This document shows, one piece after another, positions 25,706-34,235 of a stretch of 64,000 bases of DNA (position 1 is its first letter; each line of letters opens with the position of its first letter). Location of the stretch: positions 1 through 64,000 of the forward strand of contig JACQYT010000109.1 of assembly GCA_016208085.1 (NCBI GenBank). The letters run 5' to 3'. The notes under the pieces are model-generated. The model was not told the origin of the DNA. It ran no database searches and saw only the letters and a program-made list of their open reading frames with translations. Source of the stretch: Elusimicrobiota bacterium (lineage in GTDB: Bacteria; Elusimicrobiota; Elusimicrobia; Elusimicrobiales; UBA9959). The position numbers and the translations under genes were made by a program.

Positions 25706-27007
25706 TTACTCCGAAACGGCTGACAGGACCTCGTCGAGCGTGGTTAAGCCGGCGCGAGCCTTGGTGATGCCGTCCATCATCATGGTCCTCATCCCGGACT
25801 TGATGGCCGCCTTGCGCAGGTCGGCCGTGCTGGCTTTGGCGTCGATCAGGGCCTTGCTCTCATTGTTCGGCAGCAGGAGCTCGAAAACTCCGATCCGCCC
25901 CCGGTAGCCGGAGCCGTTGCAGGCCGGACAACCCGTCGCCCTGACGAATTTCTTTTCGGAGGACGTGAGGACGGCTTTTACGGCGGAACCGCTGCGCGCC
26001 ACTATTCTGCTGATAGTCTGGGAATCCGGGTCGGCAGGCTGCGCGCATTCCTGACAGACCCGTCTGATCAGGCGCTGGGCCACGACTCCGACGGTGGAAC
26101 TGGAAATCAGGAAAGGCTCTATTCCTATATTGACTAGCCGCGTGATCACGCCTACGGAGCTGGTGGCGTGGATCGTAGTGAAGATCAGATGGCCCGTCAA
26201 GGCCGCCCGTATCGCGATCTCGGCGGTTTCCCGGTCCCGGATCTCCCCCACCATGATGATATTGGGATCCTGCCTGAGGATGGATCTCAGGCCGTCCGCG
26301 AAATTAAACCCCGCCTGGGGGCTGATCTTTGACTGGGTAACCCCGGGCAGCATGTATTCAACCGGGTCTTCCAGCGTCATAATGCTGATCTCCGGCCTGG
26401 TCAGGGCTTTTAAGATGCTGCACAACGTCGTACTCTTTCCGCCGCCCGTGACTCCGCACACGAAAAAGATGCCGCTGGGGGATTTAATCGCGGACTGAAC
26501 CTGCGCCAGGACATCCGGCGCGAATCCCAGATGTTCAAGCATCAGGGTGTTGTGGCCCATGTCCAGGATCCTCAGGACAAGTTTGTCGCCGTGGATGGAG
26601 GGGAAGGCGGAGACCCGGAAACGCACGGGGCGATCCCCTACCACGACCTCAAATCCCCCGTCCTCCGGAGTATAGGCCGTGGCGGCCTGGGGCGCGAAAC
26701 CGGCCATTACCCGCAGCTGTGAGGTGACGGAAAAATCATTGTTGTAAAAGATCAGCTTGTCCTTAAGGCTGCCGTCGATACGGAACCGCAGGCGAAACAT
26801 CTCTCCCAGCGGATCAAAATGGATATCACTGGCGCCTTCGCGCAGCGCGAACTCCAGGATCGCCCTGAGAAAACCGTTCGTCAGGGTATTGGCGTCCGTT
26901 TTTCCCTTGGCGGACAGCAGGCTCTCGTATCTTTGCTCAAGCGTGTCGGGACCGGCCGGGGCGGCTGCTTGCGGCTGAGGCAGCGGGGTTGTTCCGAATA
27001 GCGCCAT
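25706..27007 (-). CDS. GspE/PilB-type secretion or pilus ATPase
   Basis: Hexameric ATPase that drives type II secretion or type IV pilus assembly from the cytoplasm. Visible are GASDIHFDP (start of the core domain), Walker A GVTGGGKSTT, the Asp box, Walker B IIMVGEIRDRETAEIA and the His box TGHLIFTTIHA. A four-Cys zinc loop follows (CQEC ... CPAC near residues 336-375). Walker A has Gly in place of the usual Ser (GPTGSGKT). The N-terminal MshEN-type domain is short or missing: the protein has 433 aa against about 500-570 for GspE/PilB. No other pilus gene is adjacent apart from the CheY-like gene just upstream. Confidence 0.93.
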   Translation of the reverse strand: MALFGTTPLPQPQAAAPAGPDTLEQRYESLLSAKGKTDANTLTNGFLRAILEFALREGASDIHFDPLGEMFRLRFRIDGSLKDKLIFYNNDFSVTSQLRVMAGFAPQAATAYTPEDGGFEVVVGDRPVRFRVSAFPSIHGDKLVLRILDMGHNTLMLEHLGFAPDVLAQVQSAIKSPSGIFFVCGVTGGGKSTTLCSILKALTRPEISIMTLEDPVEYMLPGVTQSKISPQAGFNFADGLRSILRQDPNIIMVGEIRDRETAEIAIRAALTGHLIFTTIHATSSVGVITRLVNIGIEPFLISSSTVGVVAQRLIRRVCQECAQPADPDSQTISRIVARSGSAVKAVLTSSEKKFVRATGCPACNGSGYRGRIGVFELLLPNNESKALIDAKASTADLRKAAIKSGMRTMMMDGITKARAGLTTLDEVLSAVSE

Positions 27008-27059
27008 TTTGAGCCTCCTTTAATGGTCCAAGGTTTACAGTCTACTTAACGGGACCGGC

Positions 27060-27416
27060 CTACTTCAAAAGGGAGTCCACATGGGAAAGCAGCGTGTCGA
27101 TATTTACCGGTTTCGTTAAAACAGATATCCTGCCCGCAAGCAGATCCACGTCCACTTTTTCCGGCATTCCGGTAATAAAAAGGGCGGGGATTTTTTTGCC
27201 AAGCAGCGTCCAGATCTTGTTAAGAACCGCTTTCCCGCCGCCCCCCGGCATATCCCAGTCCAGCAGGAGCATGTCGGGGTTGAAAGCCTCGCACGCCGCC
27301 ATGGCGGTTGTCGCGTCGGAGGCGGCTTCCACAGTAAAGCCCGCGCCTTCAAGAACGAACCTGTAAAATTCCAGCGTTCCGGAGTCATCGTCAACTATGA
27401 GTATTTTCGTCGCCAT
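27060..27416 (-). CDS. Single-domain response regulator, CheY type
   Basis: This is a receiver domain without output domain (119 aa). It has the acidic pocket (IVDDD), the phosphorylated Asp in LLLDWDMPGGGG, Thr in LFITG and Lys in VLTKPV. I start it at 27416 (MATKILIVDDD); the frame upstream continues through an REP-like hairpin. It lies 52 bases upstream of the GspE/PilB-like gene on the same strand, so it may regulate that motor, as CheY-like proteins do in twitching systems. No cognate kinase is adjacent. Confidence 0.92.
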   Translation of the reverse strand: MATKILIVDDDSGTLEFYRFVLEGAGFTVEAASDATTAMAACEAFNPDMLLLDWDMPGGGGKAVLNKIWTLLGKKIPALFITGMPEKVDVDLLAGRISVLTKPVNIDTLLSHVDSLLK

Positions 27417-27475
27417 AGCTTTTTCGCAGCCCATTAGTTCTGCGGATAAATTAACGCCCCTTCGGGGGCAACTTT

Positions 27476-27527
27476 TGTAGCGGTGCGATTTATCGCACAA
27501 ATTCGTCGCATGAATGCGACTGCTACA
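27476..27527. repeat. TGTAGCGG double-hairpin repeat, second copy
   Basis: TGTAGCGG and CTGCTACA bound the hairpins TGCGATTTATCGCA and GTCGCATGAATGCGAC. The ends match the element at 21564 although the inner stems differ completely in sequence, which points to structure rather than sequence being kept. A GCCCC/GGGGC hairpin lies just before it. Confidence 0.8.
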
Positions 27528-27667
27528 GCAAACATTGAAATTCCTAAGCCTTAAGCCGCTATCAGTATATTACCAAAAAGCGGGGGCGGTTTTAAAGCCG
27601 GCGAATTCAATGGGCTAAGATTCTACCGGTTGAATAGTTCCGCCATAATTGATATCTTAGTATACTT

Positions 27668-28171
27668 ATGGAAACCGGCAGCGGACTTGTCTTCAGCGCG
27701 GCCGAGATCCGCGCAAAAGGCGCTCTTAAAGCCGCCAGGCCGCTTGACCCCGCCTCTTACGCGGGCCTCGTAGACAAGCCTTCCGCCGTGAAAAGCGCTT
27801 GCGTGGAACTGGTCTTTTCGGTTGACGGCGGCTCCATTTTTCTTGAAGCCAGGGCCTCGGCGGAACTGGACCTTGAATGCGCGCGTTGCGCGGGGATCTT
27901 CCCGGCTGGATTCACGGAGCCCTTTGACGAAGTATACGAAGATACTGTAGAATCTATAGACGTGTGCAAGCCGGCGCTTGAGGCGATAGCCGTCATGGTC
28001 CCCATGAAACCGCTCTGCGGCGCCGGCTGCAAAGGGCTCTGTCCGGTATGCGGCTGCGATCTGAACCGCAGAACCTGCGGCTGCAAAATGCCCGAAGCGC
28101 CGGACGAAACCAAAAAGACAGGCCCTTTCAGGGCGCTGAAACGCTTTAAGGGGAAAAAGGACGCGAAATAA
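27668..28171 (+). CDS. YceD/DUF177 family protein
   Basis: YceD-type proteins are encoded before rpmF in many bacteria and are linked to 23S rRNA handling; the molecular role is not well known. The typical ECARC-type motif (LDLECARCAGIF) and the later Cys cluster (CGAGCKGLCPVCGCDLNRRTCGC) suggest a zinc-binding fold. The length (167 aa) is normal. It begins the yceD-rpmF-plsX-fabG-acpP-rnc run with 36 bases to rpmF. The ATG at 27668 is the first in the frame. Confidence 0.9.
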   Translation: METGSGLVFSAAEIRAKGALKAARPLDPASYAGLVDKPSAVKSACVELVFSVDGGSIFLEARASAELDLECARCAGIFPAGFTEPFDEVYEDTVESIDVCKPALEAIAVMVPMKPLCGAGCKGLCPVCGCDLNRRTCGCKMPEAPDETKKTGPFRALKRFKGKKDAK

Positions 28172-28207
28172 AAACCGATTTAACGCGCAAATTACCGAGG
28201 AGCAGCC

Positions 28208-28420
28208 ATGCCTAACCCAAAACGAAAACATTCCCCGTCCAGAAGAGATTCCCGAAGGGCGGCAAACTGGAAACTGGAAGTAAAATCCCTTTCTTCGTGC
28301 CCCCAGTGCGGAGCGCTGCGCCTGCCGCACAGAGTCTGCCCGGCCTGCGGCGCCTATAACGGCAAGATAGAAGTGCCGAAAAAAGAAAGCAAAAAAGAGG
28401 AAGGACAGAATCCGAAATAA
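28208..28420 (+). CDS. rpmF: Ribosomal protein L32
   Basis: The start MPNPKRKHSPSRRDSRRA is the classical L32 N-terminus. A zinc ribbon follows (CPQCGALRLPHRVCPACG), of the four-Cys type. A Lys-rich tail extends the protein to 70 aa. GAGGAG precedes the ATG. It is part of the large ribosomal subunit, cotranscribed with yceD and the fatty-acid genes as in many bacteria. Confidence 0.97.
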   Translation: MPNPKRKHSPSRRDSRRAANWKLEVKSLSSCPQCGALRLPHRVCPACGAYNGKIEVPKKESKKEEGQNPK

Positions 28421-28443
28421 TTGTCCCTGAAAAAACCGTTAAT

Positions 28444-29499
28444 ATGAAAATAGCGCTTGACGCTCACGGCGGCGATTTGGGCCTGAAACCCAATGTTGAA
28501 GGAGCGGTTCTGGCCGCCGCCCAGCTTGACCACGAGATAATACTTGTGGGCAGGGATCCGGAAATACGGGAAGAACTGCGCAGGCTCGGCGCGATACAGA
28601 ACGCGAAGATCAGGGTGGTGCACGCCCCGCAGCTGGTGGAAATGGCCAAAGAGCCGGTGGAGGAATGCCGCTCAAAGCCCAATTCCTCGCTGATGGTCGG
28701 CATTGACTTGGTGCGCGACGGCGCCTCCGACGCCTTCATCTCTGCCGGCAATTCCGGCGCCGTCATGGTGGCGGCCCTTTTAAAGCTCAAGCGCATTGGC
28801 GGCATCATACGCCCGGCCCTGGCCGCTCCCTACCCGACACCCAAAGGCATAACGCTTCTGATAGACGCCGGCGCCAATACGGATTCAAAGCCCTGGCACC
28901 TGGCCCAGTTCGCCATTATGGGGTCCATCTATATGCGCGCAAGGTTCGCCGTTGAAAACCCGAAGGTGGGGATCATGTCCGTCGGCGAAGAGGAGACAAA
29001 GGGCGGCTTTCTCGTCACCGAGAGCATACCGCTGCTGAAAAACATGGACATAAATTTTTACGGCCCCGTGGAAGGCCGCGATCTTCCCGAAGGCGTCACC
29101 GACGTGGTTGTGACCGACGGGTTCACGGGCAACGTGGCGCTCAAGCTCTCCGAGGGGCTGGCGAAGGTCATCTTCAAAATGCTTAAAGACCGGATCATGG
29201 GAAAGTTCACCTATAAGATAGGCGCCATGCTGATGAAAAAAGTTTTCACCGATTTAAGGAAGAAGATGAATCCCGATGAATACGGAGGCGCGCCGCTGCT
29301 GGGCGTAAACGGCGTGGTGCTCATCTGTCACGGCAAGTCCACGCCTAAAGCCATTTCAAGCGCGATAGCGGCCGCGGGCGACCTTGCAAGATCCGGGCTG
29401 GTGGAACAGATCAAAAAGCACATGGCCAAGGTGAGCGGCCGGATAACCGAGGCCAAAACGGCCCATGTAAACGTTAAAGGGCTCAAGGAGTGGAAGTGA
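28444..29499 (+). CDS. plsX: Phosphate acyltransferase PlsX
   Basis: PlsX makes acyl-phosphate from acyl-ACP, the first step toward phosphatidic acid in most bacteria. The N-terminal ALDAHGGD motif, SAGNSGAVMVAALL, and TDGFTGNVALKLSEGLAK with EYGGAPLLGVNG are diagnostic. Length is 351 aa, standard. Only 23 bases separate it from rpmF. Its stop overlaps the fabG start (GTGA). Confidence 0.97.
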   Translation: MKIALDAHGGDLGLKPNVEGAVLAAAQLDHEIILVGRDPEIREELRRLGAIQNAKIRVVHAPQLVEMAKEPVEECRSKPNSSLMVGIDLVRDGASDAFISAGNSGAVMVAALLKLKRIGGIIRPALAAPYPTPKGITLLIDAGANTDSKPWHLAQFAIMGSIYMRARFAVENPKVGIMSVGEEETKGGFLVTESIPLLKNMDINFYGPVEGRDLPEGVTDVVVTDGFTGNVALKLSEGLAKVIFKMLKDRIMGKFTYKIGAMLMKKVFTDLRKKMNPDEYGGAPLLGVNGVVLICHGKSTPKAISSAIAAAGDLARSGLVEQIKKHMAKVSGRITEAKTAHVNVKGLKEWK

Positions 29500-30242
29500 A
29501 ACTGTTTGTTGGGAAGACCGCGCTTGTGACAGGCGCCCAGCGCGGCATAGGCTTTGAGACAGCCAGGGCCTTCGCGCTCCAGGGCGCCTCGGTCGTTATG
29601 ACGGACGTAAACGGCGAAGGCGTGAAACAGGCCGCCGAAATCATCGAAAAAGAGACAGGCGCCAAAACCCTGGCGCTCGCCTCCGACGTTTCAAAGTCCG
29701 CCGACTGCGAGCGGGCCGTTGAAGAAACCCTCAAGACCTTCAAAAAGCTGGACGTCCTGGTCAATAACGCCGGCATAACCAGCGACAACCTGGCGCTCAG
29801 GATGAAAGAAGAAGATTTTCAAGTCATGCTTGACGTGAACCTTAAAGGCGCGTTCCTGATGGCCAAAGCGGCGTCAAGAAGCATGCTCCGCGCTCGGGGC
29901 GGCCGCATCATCAATATCGCGTCCGTGGTCGGTCAGATGGGCAACGCCGGCCAGGCCGGTTATGCGGCCTCAAAAGCCGGCCTGATCGGCCTGACCAAGT
30001 CGCTGGCGCGGGAGTTCGCCTCCCGGCAGATTCTGGTCAACGCCGTGGCGCCGGGTTTCATACAGACCCGGATGACGGACGCTCTCAAGGATGAAGCGAA
30101 AGCCAGGCTCCTTGAGCTGATACCGCTCCGACGTTTCGGCGCCGCCGGGGACGTGGCCCGCGCCGTCCTGTTCCTTGCCGGCGAAGATTCCGCCTATATT
30201 ACCGGGCAGGTCCTGGCGGTCAACGGCGGGATATACATGTGA
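29496..30242 (+). CDS. fabG: 3-oxoacyl-ACP reductase FabG
   Basis: This NADPH-dependent reductase acts in the elongation cycle. The cofactor loop is TGAQRGIGFE. The NAG motif is NNAGIT, the catalytic Ser is in NIASVVG, and the Tyr/Lys pair is YAASKAG. The C-terminal AVNGGIYM is usual. I choose GTG at 29496 because AAGGAG lies five bases before it and it overlaps the plsX stop; GTG at 29490 is the alternative. fabH and fabD, often found between plsX and fabG, are absent here. Confidence 0.95.
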   Translation: MKLFVGKTALVTGAQRGIGFETARAFALQGASVVMTDVNGEGVKQAAEIIEKETGAKTLALASDVSKSADCERAVEETLKTFKKLDVLVNNAGITSDNLALRMKEEDFQVMLDVNLKGAFLMAKAASRSMLRARGGRIINIASVVGQMGNAGQAGYAASKAGLIGLTKSLAREFASRQILVNAVAPGFIQTRMTDALKDEAKARLLELIPLRRFGAAGDVARAVLFLAGEDSAYITGQVLAVNGGIYM

Positions 30243-30346
30243 AACGCAGATAGGCGCCGATGAAAAAATACGGATTATCGCAGGTGAAAACGCGCAGATC
30301 GCCGAAGCCGATCTTCGTTAGATCCGCGTAATTCAGGAGGACTATA

Positions 30347-30601
30347 ATGGCGGTAGCAGAAAATCTGGAAGAACGAGTAAAAAAAATAATTGTGTCGCAG
30401 CTCGCGGTTGACGCCTCGGAGATCAACCTGTCCGCGCAGTTCGTGCAGGACCTGGGGGCGGATTCCCTGGACACCGTGGAACTGGTGATGGCGCTGGAAG
30501 AGGAATTCGACATTGAAATCCCCGACGAAGACGCCGAAAAGATAAAGACCGTCGGTGAAGCCGTGAACTATATCAAGGAAAAGCTGCCCAAAAAAGACTG
30601 A
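30347..30601 (+). CDS. acpP: Acyl carrier protein
   Basis: The carrier of growing acyl chains has the phosphopantetheine attachment Ser in [10 protein letters not shown] (residue about 44). It is small and acidic (84 aa), with the C-terminal IKEKLPKKD. An AGGAGG motif precedes the ATG. It follows fabG after about 100 bases that hold inverted words (CGCAGAT...GATCCGCG) but no gene. fabF, often next, is absent; rnc follows instead. Confidence 0.97.
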   Translation: MAVAENLEERVKKIIVSQLAVDASEINLSAQFVQDLGADSLDTVELVMALEEEFDIEIPDEDAEKIKTVGEAVNYIKEKLPKKD

Positions 30602-30695
30602 GAAGGCCGGCGGCGCGGCAAGCCGGCACGGAGGCGCGGCCCCGGCGGACAGCCGGAAACTTACCGGCCGCCAGAGTGCCGGCGACCGATAAATA

Positions 30696-31382
30696 ATGGC
30701 TTCCATCGAAGAAGCAATAGAATACAGTTTCAAGGACAAAGAACTGCTCGCTCAGGCCTTGACCCATAAGTCGTATTCCACCGAACGGGGTCAGGCCGGC
30801 TTTAATGAACGGCTGGAATTTCTGGGCGACAGCGTTCTCGGCCTGATCGTAGCCTATTATCTTTTTACGAAATATCCCTGCGAGGACGAAGGCTACCTGT
30901 CCAAGGTAAAATCGGTGCTGGTCTCCAGGACGAACCTGGCGCGCTGGGCTAAAGACCTGAACCTCGGCGAGCATGTCTTTCTGGGCGTCGGGGAGTCCCA
31001 GACCGGCGGGATGAAGCGCTCCAGCATACTGGCCAATTCTCTTGAAGCTCTTATAGGGGCTGTCTACCTGGACGGGGGACTTGAGAAAGCTTTCGTGTTA
31101 GTTTCACGCTGGCTGGACCGCCCGGGCGCGTCTTCCGTAGAGACGGACTATAAAAGCACTCTGCAGGAGCTGATACAGAAGCGGCATAAGAAGCCGCCGG
31201 AATACGAGATAATGCACACCGAGGGGCCCGAACACGAGAAAGTGTTTACCGTAAGGGTGAAGATAGGCCGGAAAGTCCTGGGCGTCGGCGCCGGCAAAAA
31301 CAAGAAAGAGGCCCAGCAGGCGGCCGCCAGGAACGCCTTTGATTACCTTGAGAGCCACGAGCTCCACACCCACGAACTGTGA
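30696..31382 (+). CDS. rnc: Ribonuclease III
   Basis: RNase III cuts double-stranded RNA in rRNA and mRNA processing. The signature NERLEFLGDSVLG contains the metal-binding Glu and Asp. LEALIGAVYLDGG carries the second acidic set. A C-terminal dsRNA-binding domain (YKSTLQELIQKRHKKPPEYE, then GKNKKEAQQAAARNAF) completes it. Length 228 aa is standard. In a genome with this many hairpin repeats, RNase III would have many potential substrates; that link is inference. Confidence 0.97.
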   Translation: MASIEEAIEYSFKDKELLAQALTHKSYSTERGQAGFNERLEFLGDSVLGLIVAYYLFTKYPCEDEGYLSKVKSVLVSRTNLARWAKDLNLGEHVFLGVGESQTGGMKRSSILANSLEALIGAVYLDGGLEKAFVLVSRWLDRPGASSVETDYKSTLQELIQKRHKKPPEYEIMHTEGPEHEKVFTVRVKIGRKVLGVGAGKNKKEAQQAAARNAFDYLESHELHTHEL

Positions 31383-31384
31383 AC

Positions 31385-31428
31385 CCGTCCGCCTAACCTG
31401 CCTACCGGCAGGCAGGTTAGGCGGACGG
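31385..31428. repeat. Perfect 18-base-arm palindrome after rnc
   Basis: CGTCCGCCTAACCTGCCT and its exact inverse flank a six-base loop. No T-run follows, so it is probably not a terminator. It may be an RNase III target or REP-like element directly after the rnc stop. Confidence 0.75.
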
Positions 31429-31475
31429 AGGGATGAGGTATGAGGGATGAAAAAATAATTCTTGTTTATGCTGGA

Positions 31476-31510
31476 AATAAAAAACCCGCAGTTAAGCGGG
31501 TTTTTTATTT
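31476..31510. terminator. Bidirectional intrinsic terminator
   Basis: AAAAAACCCGC and GCGGGTTTTTT form a stem with U-tracts on both strands. It is placed between rnc (plus) and the cold-shock gene (minus) and serves both. Confidence 0.92.
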
Positions 31511-31524
31511 ACTAAAACCGGACT

Positions 31525-31728
31525 TTACAGTTTAACGACTTTAACGGCTTTAGGACCCTTTTCCCCCTGCGCCACTTCAAACTCCACCGCCTGTCCTTCG
31601 GCAAGCGTTTTGAAACCATCGCCCTGTATTTCCTGATGGTGCACAAAAAGCTCCGCCCCGCCTTCGTCCGGGGTGATGAATCCGTAACCTTTTTTATCGT
31701 TAAACCACTTCACTTTTCCTTTCGTCAT
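31525..31728 (-). CDS. Cold-shock protein, CspA family
   Basis: This is a 67-residue single OB-fold RNA/DNA chaperone. RNP1 (KGYGFIT) and RNP2 (LFVHHQEI) are intact. The start [13 protein letters not shown] is typical. The upstream 5' region (to about 31800) is T-rich and long, as is common for cold-regulated transcripts, but I cannot identify a thermosensor. Confidence 0.96.
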   Translation of the reverse strand: MTKGKVKWFNDKKGYGFITPDEGGAELFVHHQEIQGDGFKTLAEGQAVEFEVAQGEKGPKAVKVVKL

Positions 31729-31840
31729 TTGTTTACATTTCCTTTTGTTTGCATTTTAACTTCAACGCGGCGCTTTGCCGCGTTATTTATATCATACATG
31801 ATTATGAGCGCAAATGTAAATGCTTTCCTAAGAAGTTTAT

Positions 31841-32000
31841 TAAAAATTTTTGCGGCAAAAATTTTTAATATACCCCGCCCTTTAGGGCGGGGTAACCTTG
31901 GGGCAAGAGGGGGTTTGAGGGAGAAAGAAATTTCTCCCTCATCTCCGGCACGGGGATGTAAAAACCCGCCGGGTAGGATAAAATGTTGCTTCAACATTTT
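31841..32000. repeat. Composite five-hairpin repeat, full copy
   Basis: All five hairpins are present. In order they are TAAAAATTTTTGC/GCAAAAATTTTTA, CCCCGCCC/GGGCGGGG, GAGGGAGAAA/TTTCTCCCTC, CCGGCACGGGG with a weaker partner, and AAAATGTTG/CAACATTTT. Stem bases differ from copy 1 but pairing is kept. It lies in the 494-base gene-free gap between the cold-shock gene and the oxidase. Confidence 0.85.
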
Positions 32001-32053
32001 ATTAGGTATAATGAGAAAGACCGGCGCACGCCCAAGAAGGGCTCCCGGGCTTA

Positions 32054-32182
32054 GGAGCCGTTAAGAAATAACTGACGCATTTGGAGGCACAGATTTGAGC
32101 CGGATGCAAGGCGCGACGACGATGGTGTAGCAGGGCTACATTGAGGAGGAGCAACGCAGCAGCCGGCCAAAGATGTGCCTCC
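32054..32182. mobile_element. 129-bp repeat with GGAGGCACA inverted ends
   Basis: This is about 97 percent identical (4 differences in 129) to 45003-45131. Inner inverted repeats are GGAGGCACA (32083) and TGTGCCTCC (32174). The left part GGAGCCGTTAAGAAATAACT resembles the terminal repeat of the 160-bp element at 7261. It has no coding capacity. Confidence 0.85.
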
Positions 32183-32225
32183 CCCGCGCCGTCCGGCCCG
32201 GGTCTGACGGAGCGGGAGGCCTTTG

Positions 32226-33422
32226 ATGCAGGCTGAAAAAGTGGACTATCTTATAATCGGGGCCGGCATAATAGGCATGCAGCTTGCCGGCCAACTCCGG
32301 GAAAAAATGCCGGGCAAAAAAATCCTGCTGCTTGAAAAGGAAGCCGATGCCGCCTGCCATTCGAGCGGCAGGAACTCGGGCGTCCTGCATGCGGGGTTTT
32401 ATTACACGGCTGATTCGCTGAAGGCCCGTTTTACCAGGGACGGAAATCTTGCGCTCAAAAAATACTGCCGGGACAACGGCCTGGCCCTGAACGAGTGCGG
32501 CAAAGTGGTCGTAGCCTGCGACGAGACGGAGCTTGGGGCGCTTTTTGAACTTGAAAAGCGCGGCAAGGCCAACGGCGTAGATGTCAGGTTTATTGACGAG
32601 CGCGAGCTCGCGGAGATAGAACCCAATGCGAGGACCTTTAAAAAGGCCCTTTATTCTCCGACGACCGCGACAGTCGATCCTGTTGAAATTTGCGCCTCCC
32701 TTAAAGGCCGGCTTTTGGCTTCAGGGGTGCGGATTCTGTTCTCGGAAGGCTACAGGGAGCGGGTCGGGGAGAATATCGTCAAAACCACGAAAGGCCGTCT
32801 TATAGAGGCCGCCCGGCTGATCAATTCCGCCGGGCTTTACGCGGACAGGATAGCCCGGGATTTCGGTTTCTCAAAGAAGTACGTCATAATCCCGTTCAAA
32901 GGCGTCTATCTGAAATATTCCGGCGCGGCCGCGCCGGTGAAAGTCAACGTGTATCCGGTCCCCAACCTTAAAAATCCGTTCCTGGGCGTCCATTACACGG
33001 TGACCGTAGACGGGCAGGTCAAGCTCGGCCCGACGGCGATCCCGGCTTTCTGGCGCGAGAATTACGCCGGCTTCGACAATTTCAGCCCCGGCGAGCTGCT
33101 TGAGACCGCCGGATACGCGAGCCTGCTTTTTCTCAAGAATTCCTTCGGCTTCCGGAGCCTGGCTTTTGAAGAGATCCGGAAATACTATAAACCGTTTTTT
33201 GTGGGTCTGGGACTGAGGCTGGTGAAAAAGCTGGACGGCGCGGGCTTCAATCAGTGGACCAGGCCCGGCATACGGGCGCAGCTCCTGAACACCGAAACTT
33301 TTGAATTGGTCCAGGATTTCGTCGTGGAGGGGGACAAGTTCAGCACGCACATCCTCAATGCCGTCAGCCCGGCTTTTACCGGAAGCTTCCCGTTTACGGA
33401 ATGGATAATGTATAATCTTTAG
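32226..33422 (+). CDS. lhgO: FAD-dependent L-2-hydroxyglutarate oxidase-like
   Basis: The protein oxidises L-2-hydroxyglutarate to 2-oxoglutarate in known members (LhgO/YgaF). The N-terminal FAD loop is IIGAGIIGMQLA. CHSSGRNSGVLHAGFYY and the later TTATVDPVEI region are characteristic of this branch of the DAO superfamily. Near the end, LLNTETFELVQDFVVEGD and HILNAVSPAFTGS are family features. The ATG at 32226 has GGGAGG six bases upstream. Length (399 aa) is standard. The gene stands alone, so the pathway role is inferred from family only. Confidence 0.9.
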   Translation: MQAEKVDYLIIGAGIIGMQLAGQLREKMPGKKILLLEKEADAACHSSGRNSGVLHAGFYYTADSLKARFTRDGNLALKKYCRDNGLALNECGKVVVACDETELGALFELEKRGKANGVDVRFIDERELAEIEPNARTFKKALYSPTTATVDPVEICASLKGRLLASGVRILFSEGYRERVGENIVKTTKGRLIEAARLINSAGLYADRIARDFGFSKKYVIIPFKGVYLKYSGAAAPVKVNVYPVPNLKNPFLGVHYTVTVDGQVKLGPTAIPAFWRENYAGFDNFSPGELLETAGYASLLFLKNSFGFRSLAFEEIRKYYKPFFVGLGLRLVKKLDGAGFNQWTRPGIRAQLLNTETFELVQDFVVEGDKFSTHILNAVSPAFTGSFPFTEWIMYNL

Positions 33423-33463
33423 AACAGGATACCCGCTGCGGCAAGCGGGAACCCGGAGGCAGC

Positions 33464-34225
33464 ATGTCCGCTCCATTGAAGCCGGTCTTCGTCTGTCTGC
33501 TCCTCAGCGTTTCTTTCTCCGCAGCTTACGCCCAGGCGCCTTCAACAGACCCCGTCGCCGAACAGCGCAAAGACGCCGGCCCGCCCGTTAAAAGCACGGG
33601 CGCTTTCGCGACGGAATTGAACGGTTATAAACTGGCCGTCTGGGGAATGTCAAAAGAGGAAGTTAAGGCCGGCCTGCGCGGCGATTTTACGCGCGCCGAC
33701 CCGAACAATTACACGGCGGAACTGCCGTGGGAAATTTTACGCCTCGCCGGCATTGCCGAGTCCGATCCCGACGATCTGCTGGGCCCGGACCTGGAATGGT
33801 TTTACAGCGGGCCTCAGGACGCGACGCTCGGATTTTATAAAAAACGTTTTTTCTTCTACACCCGCAACCTGGATAAAATCCTGCCGGTTTCGGAGTATGC
33901 GCAAAAGATAACGGCCAACCACGGCAGGAACTCGCGCGCCGTCGCCTTCCAGAACACCGATCCCGCTGAGAACGCGGTAATAGGCTCTTATAACATGGAG
34001 ATCTGGGATAAAAAGAAAACCACGATCATTCTCGGCGTCGAAAAGCTGTTTCCCGGAGCGGAACCGGAAACCAACTACGAAGTCACCTACCTGAGCCCGG
34101 ATATTTTCGGGGAATTTAAAAACGATTTTGCGCGCGCCCTAAAGCAAAAGAACGAAGCGGAAAGGAACCAAAGCGAAACTCTGCTAGAGGAGCAGAAAAA
34201 AAACGCCCTTGAAGTGATCCAATAA
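33464..34225 (+). CDS. Exported protein of unknown family
   Basis: I do not recognise this protein. A signal peptide (PLKPVFVCLLLSVSFSAAYAQ) is followed by about 230 residues. The motif YKLAVWGMSKEEVKA resembles the start of small domains seen in lipoproteins where a transcript-like WGMSxxEV signature recurs. The rest has alternating charged and aromatic stretches, and the end is a charged helix. It probably acts in the periplasm. It follows lhgO by 42 bases. Confidence 0.6.
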   Translation: MSAPLKPVFVCLLLSVSFSAAYAQAPSTDPVAEQRKDAGPPVKSTGAFATELNGYKLAVWGMSKEEVKAGLRGDFTRADPNNYTAELPWEILRLAGIAESDPDDLLGPDLEWFYSGPQDATLGFYKKRFFFYTRNLDKILPVSEYAQKITANHGRNSRAVAFQNTDPAENAVIGSYNMEIWDKKKTTIILGVEKLFPGAEPETNYEVTYLSPDIFGEFKNDFARALKQKNEAERNQSETLLEEQKKNALEVIQ

Positions 34226-34235
34226 AAACGGCTTT

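Noticed and set aside
31385-31428. Perfect palindrome after rnc as an intrinsic terminator
   Set aside because: No T-run on either strand; a proper terminator follows at 31476-31510.
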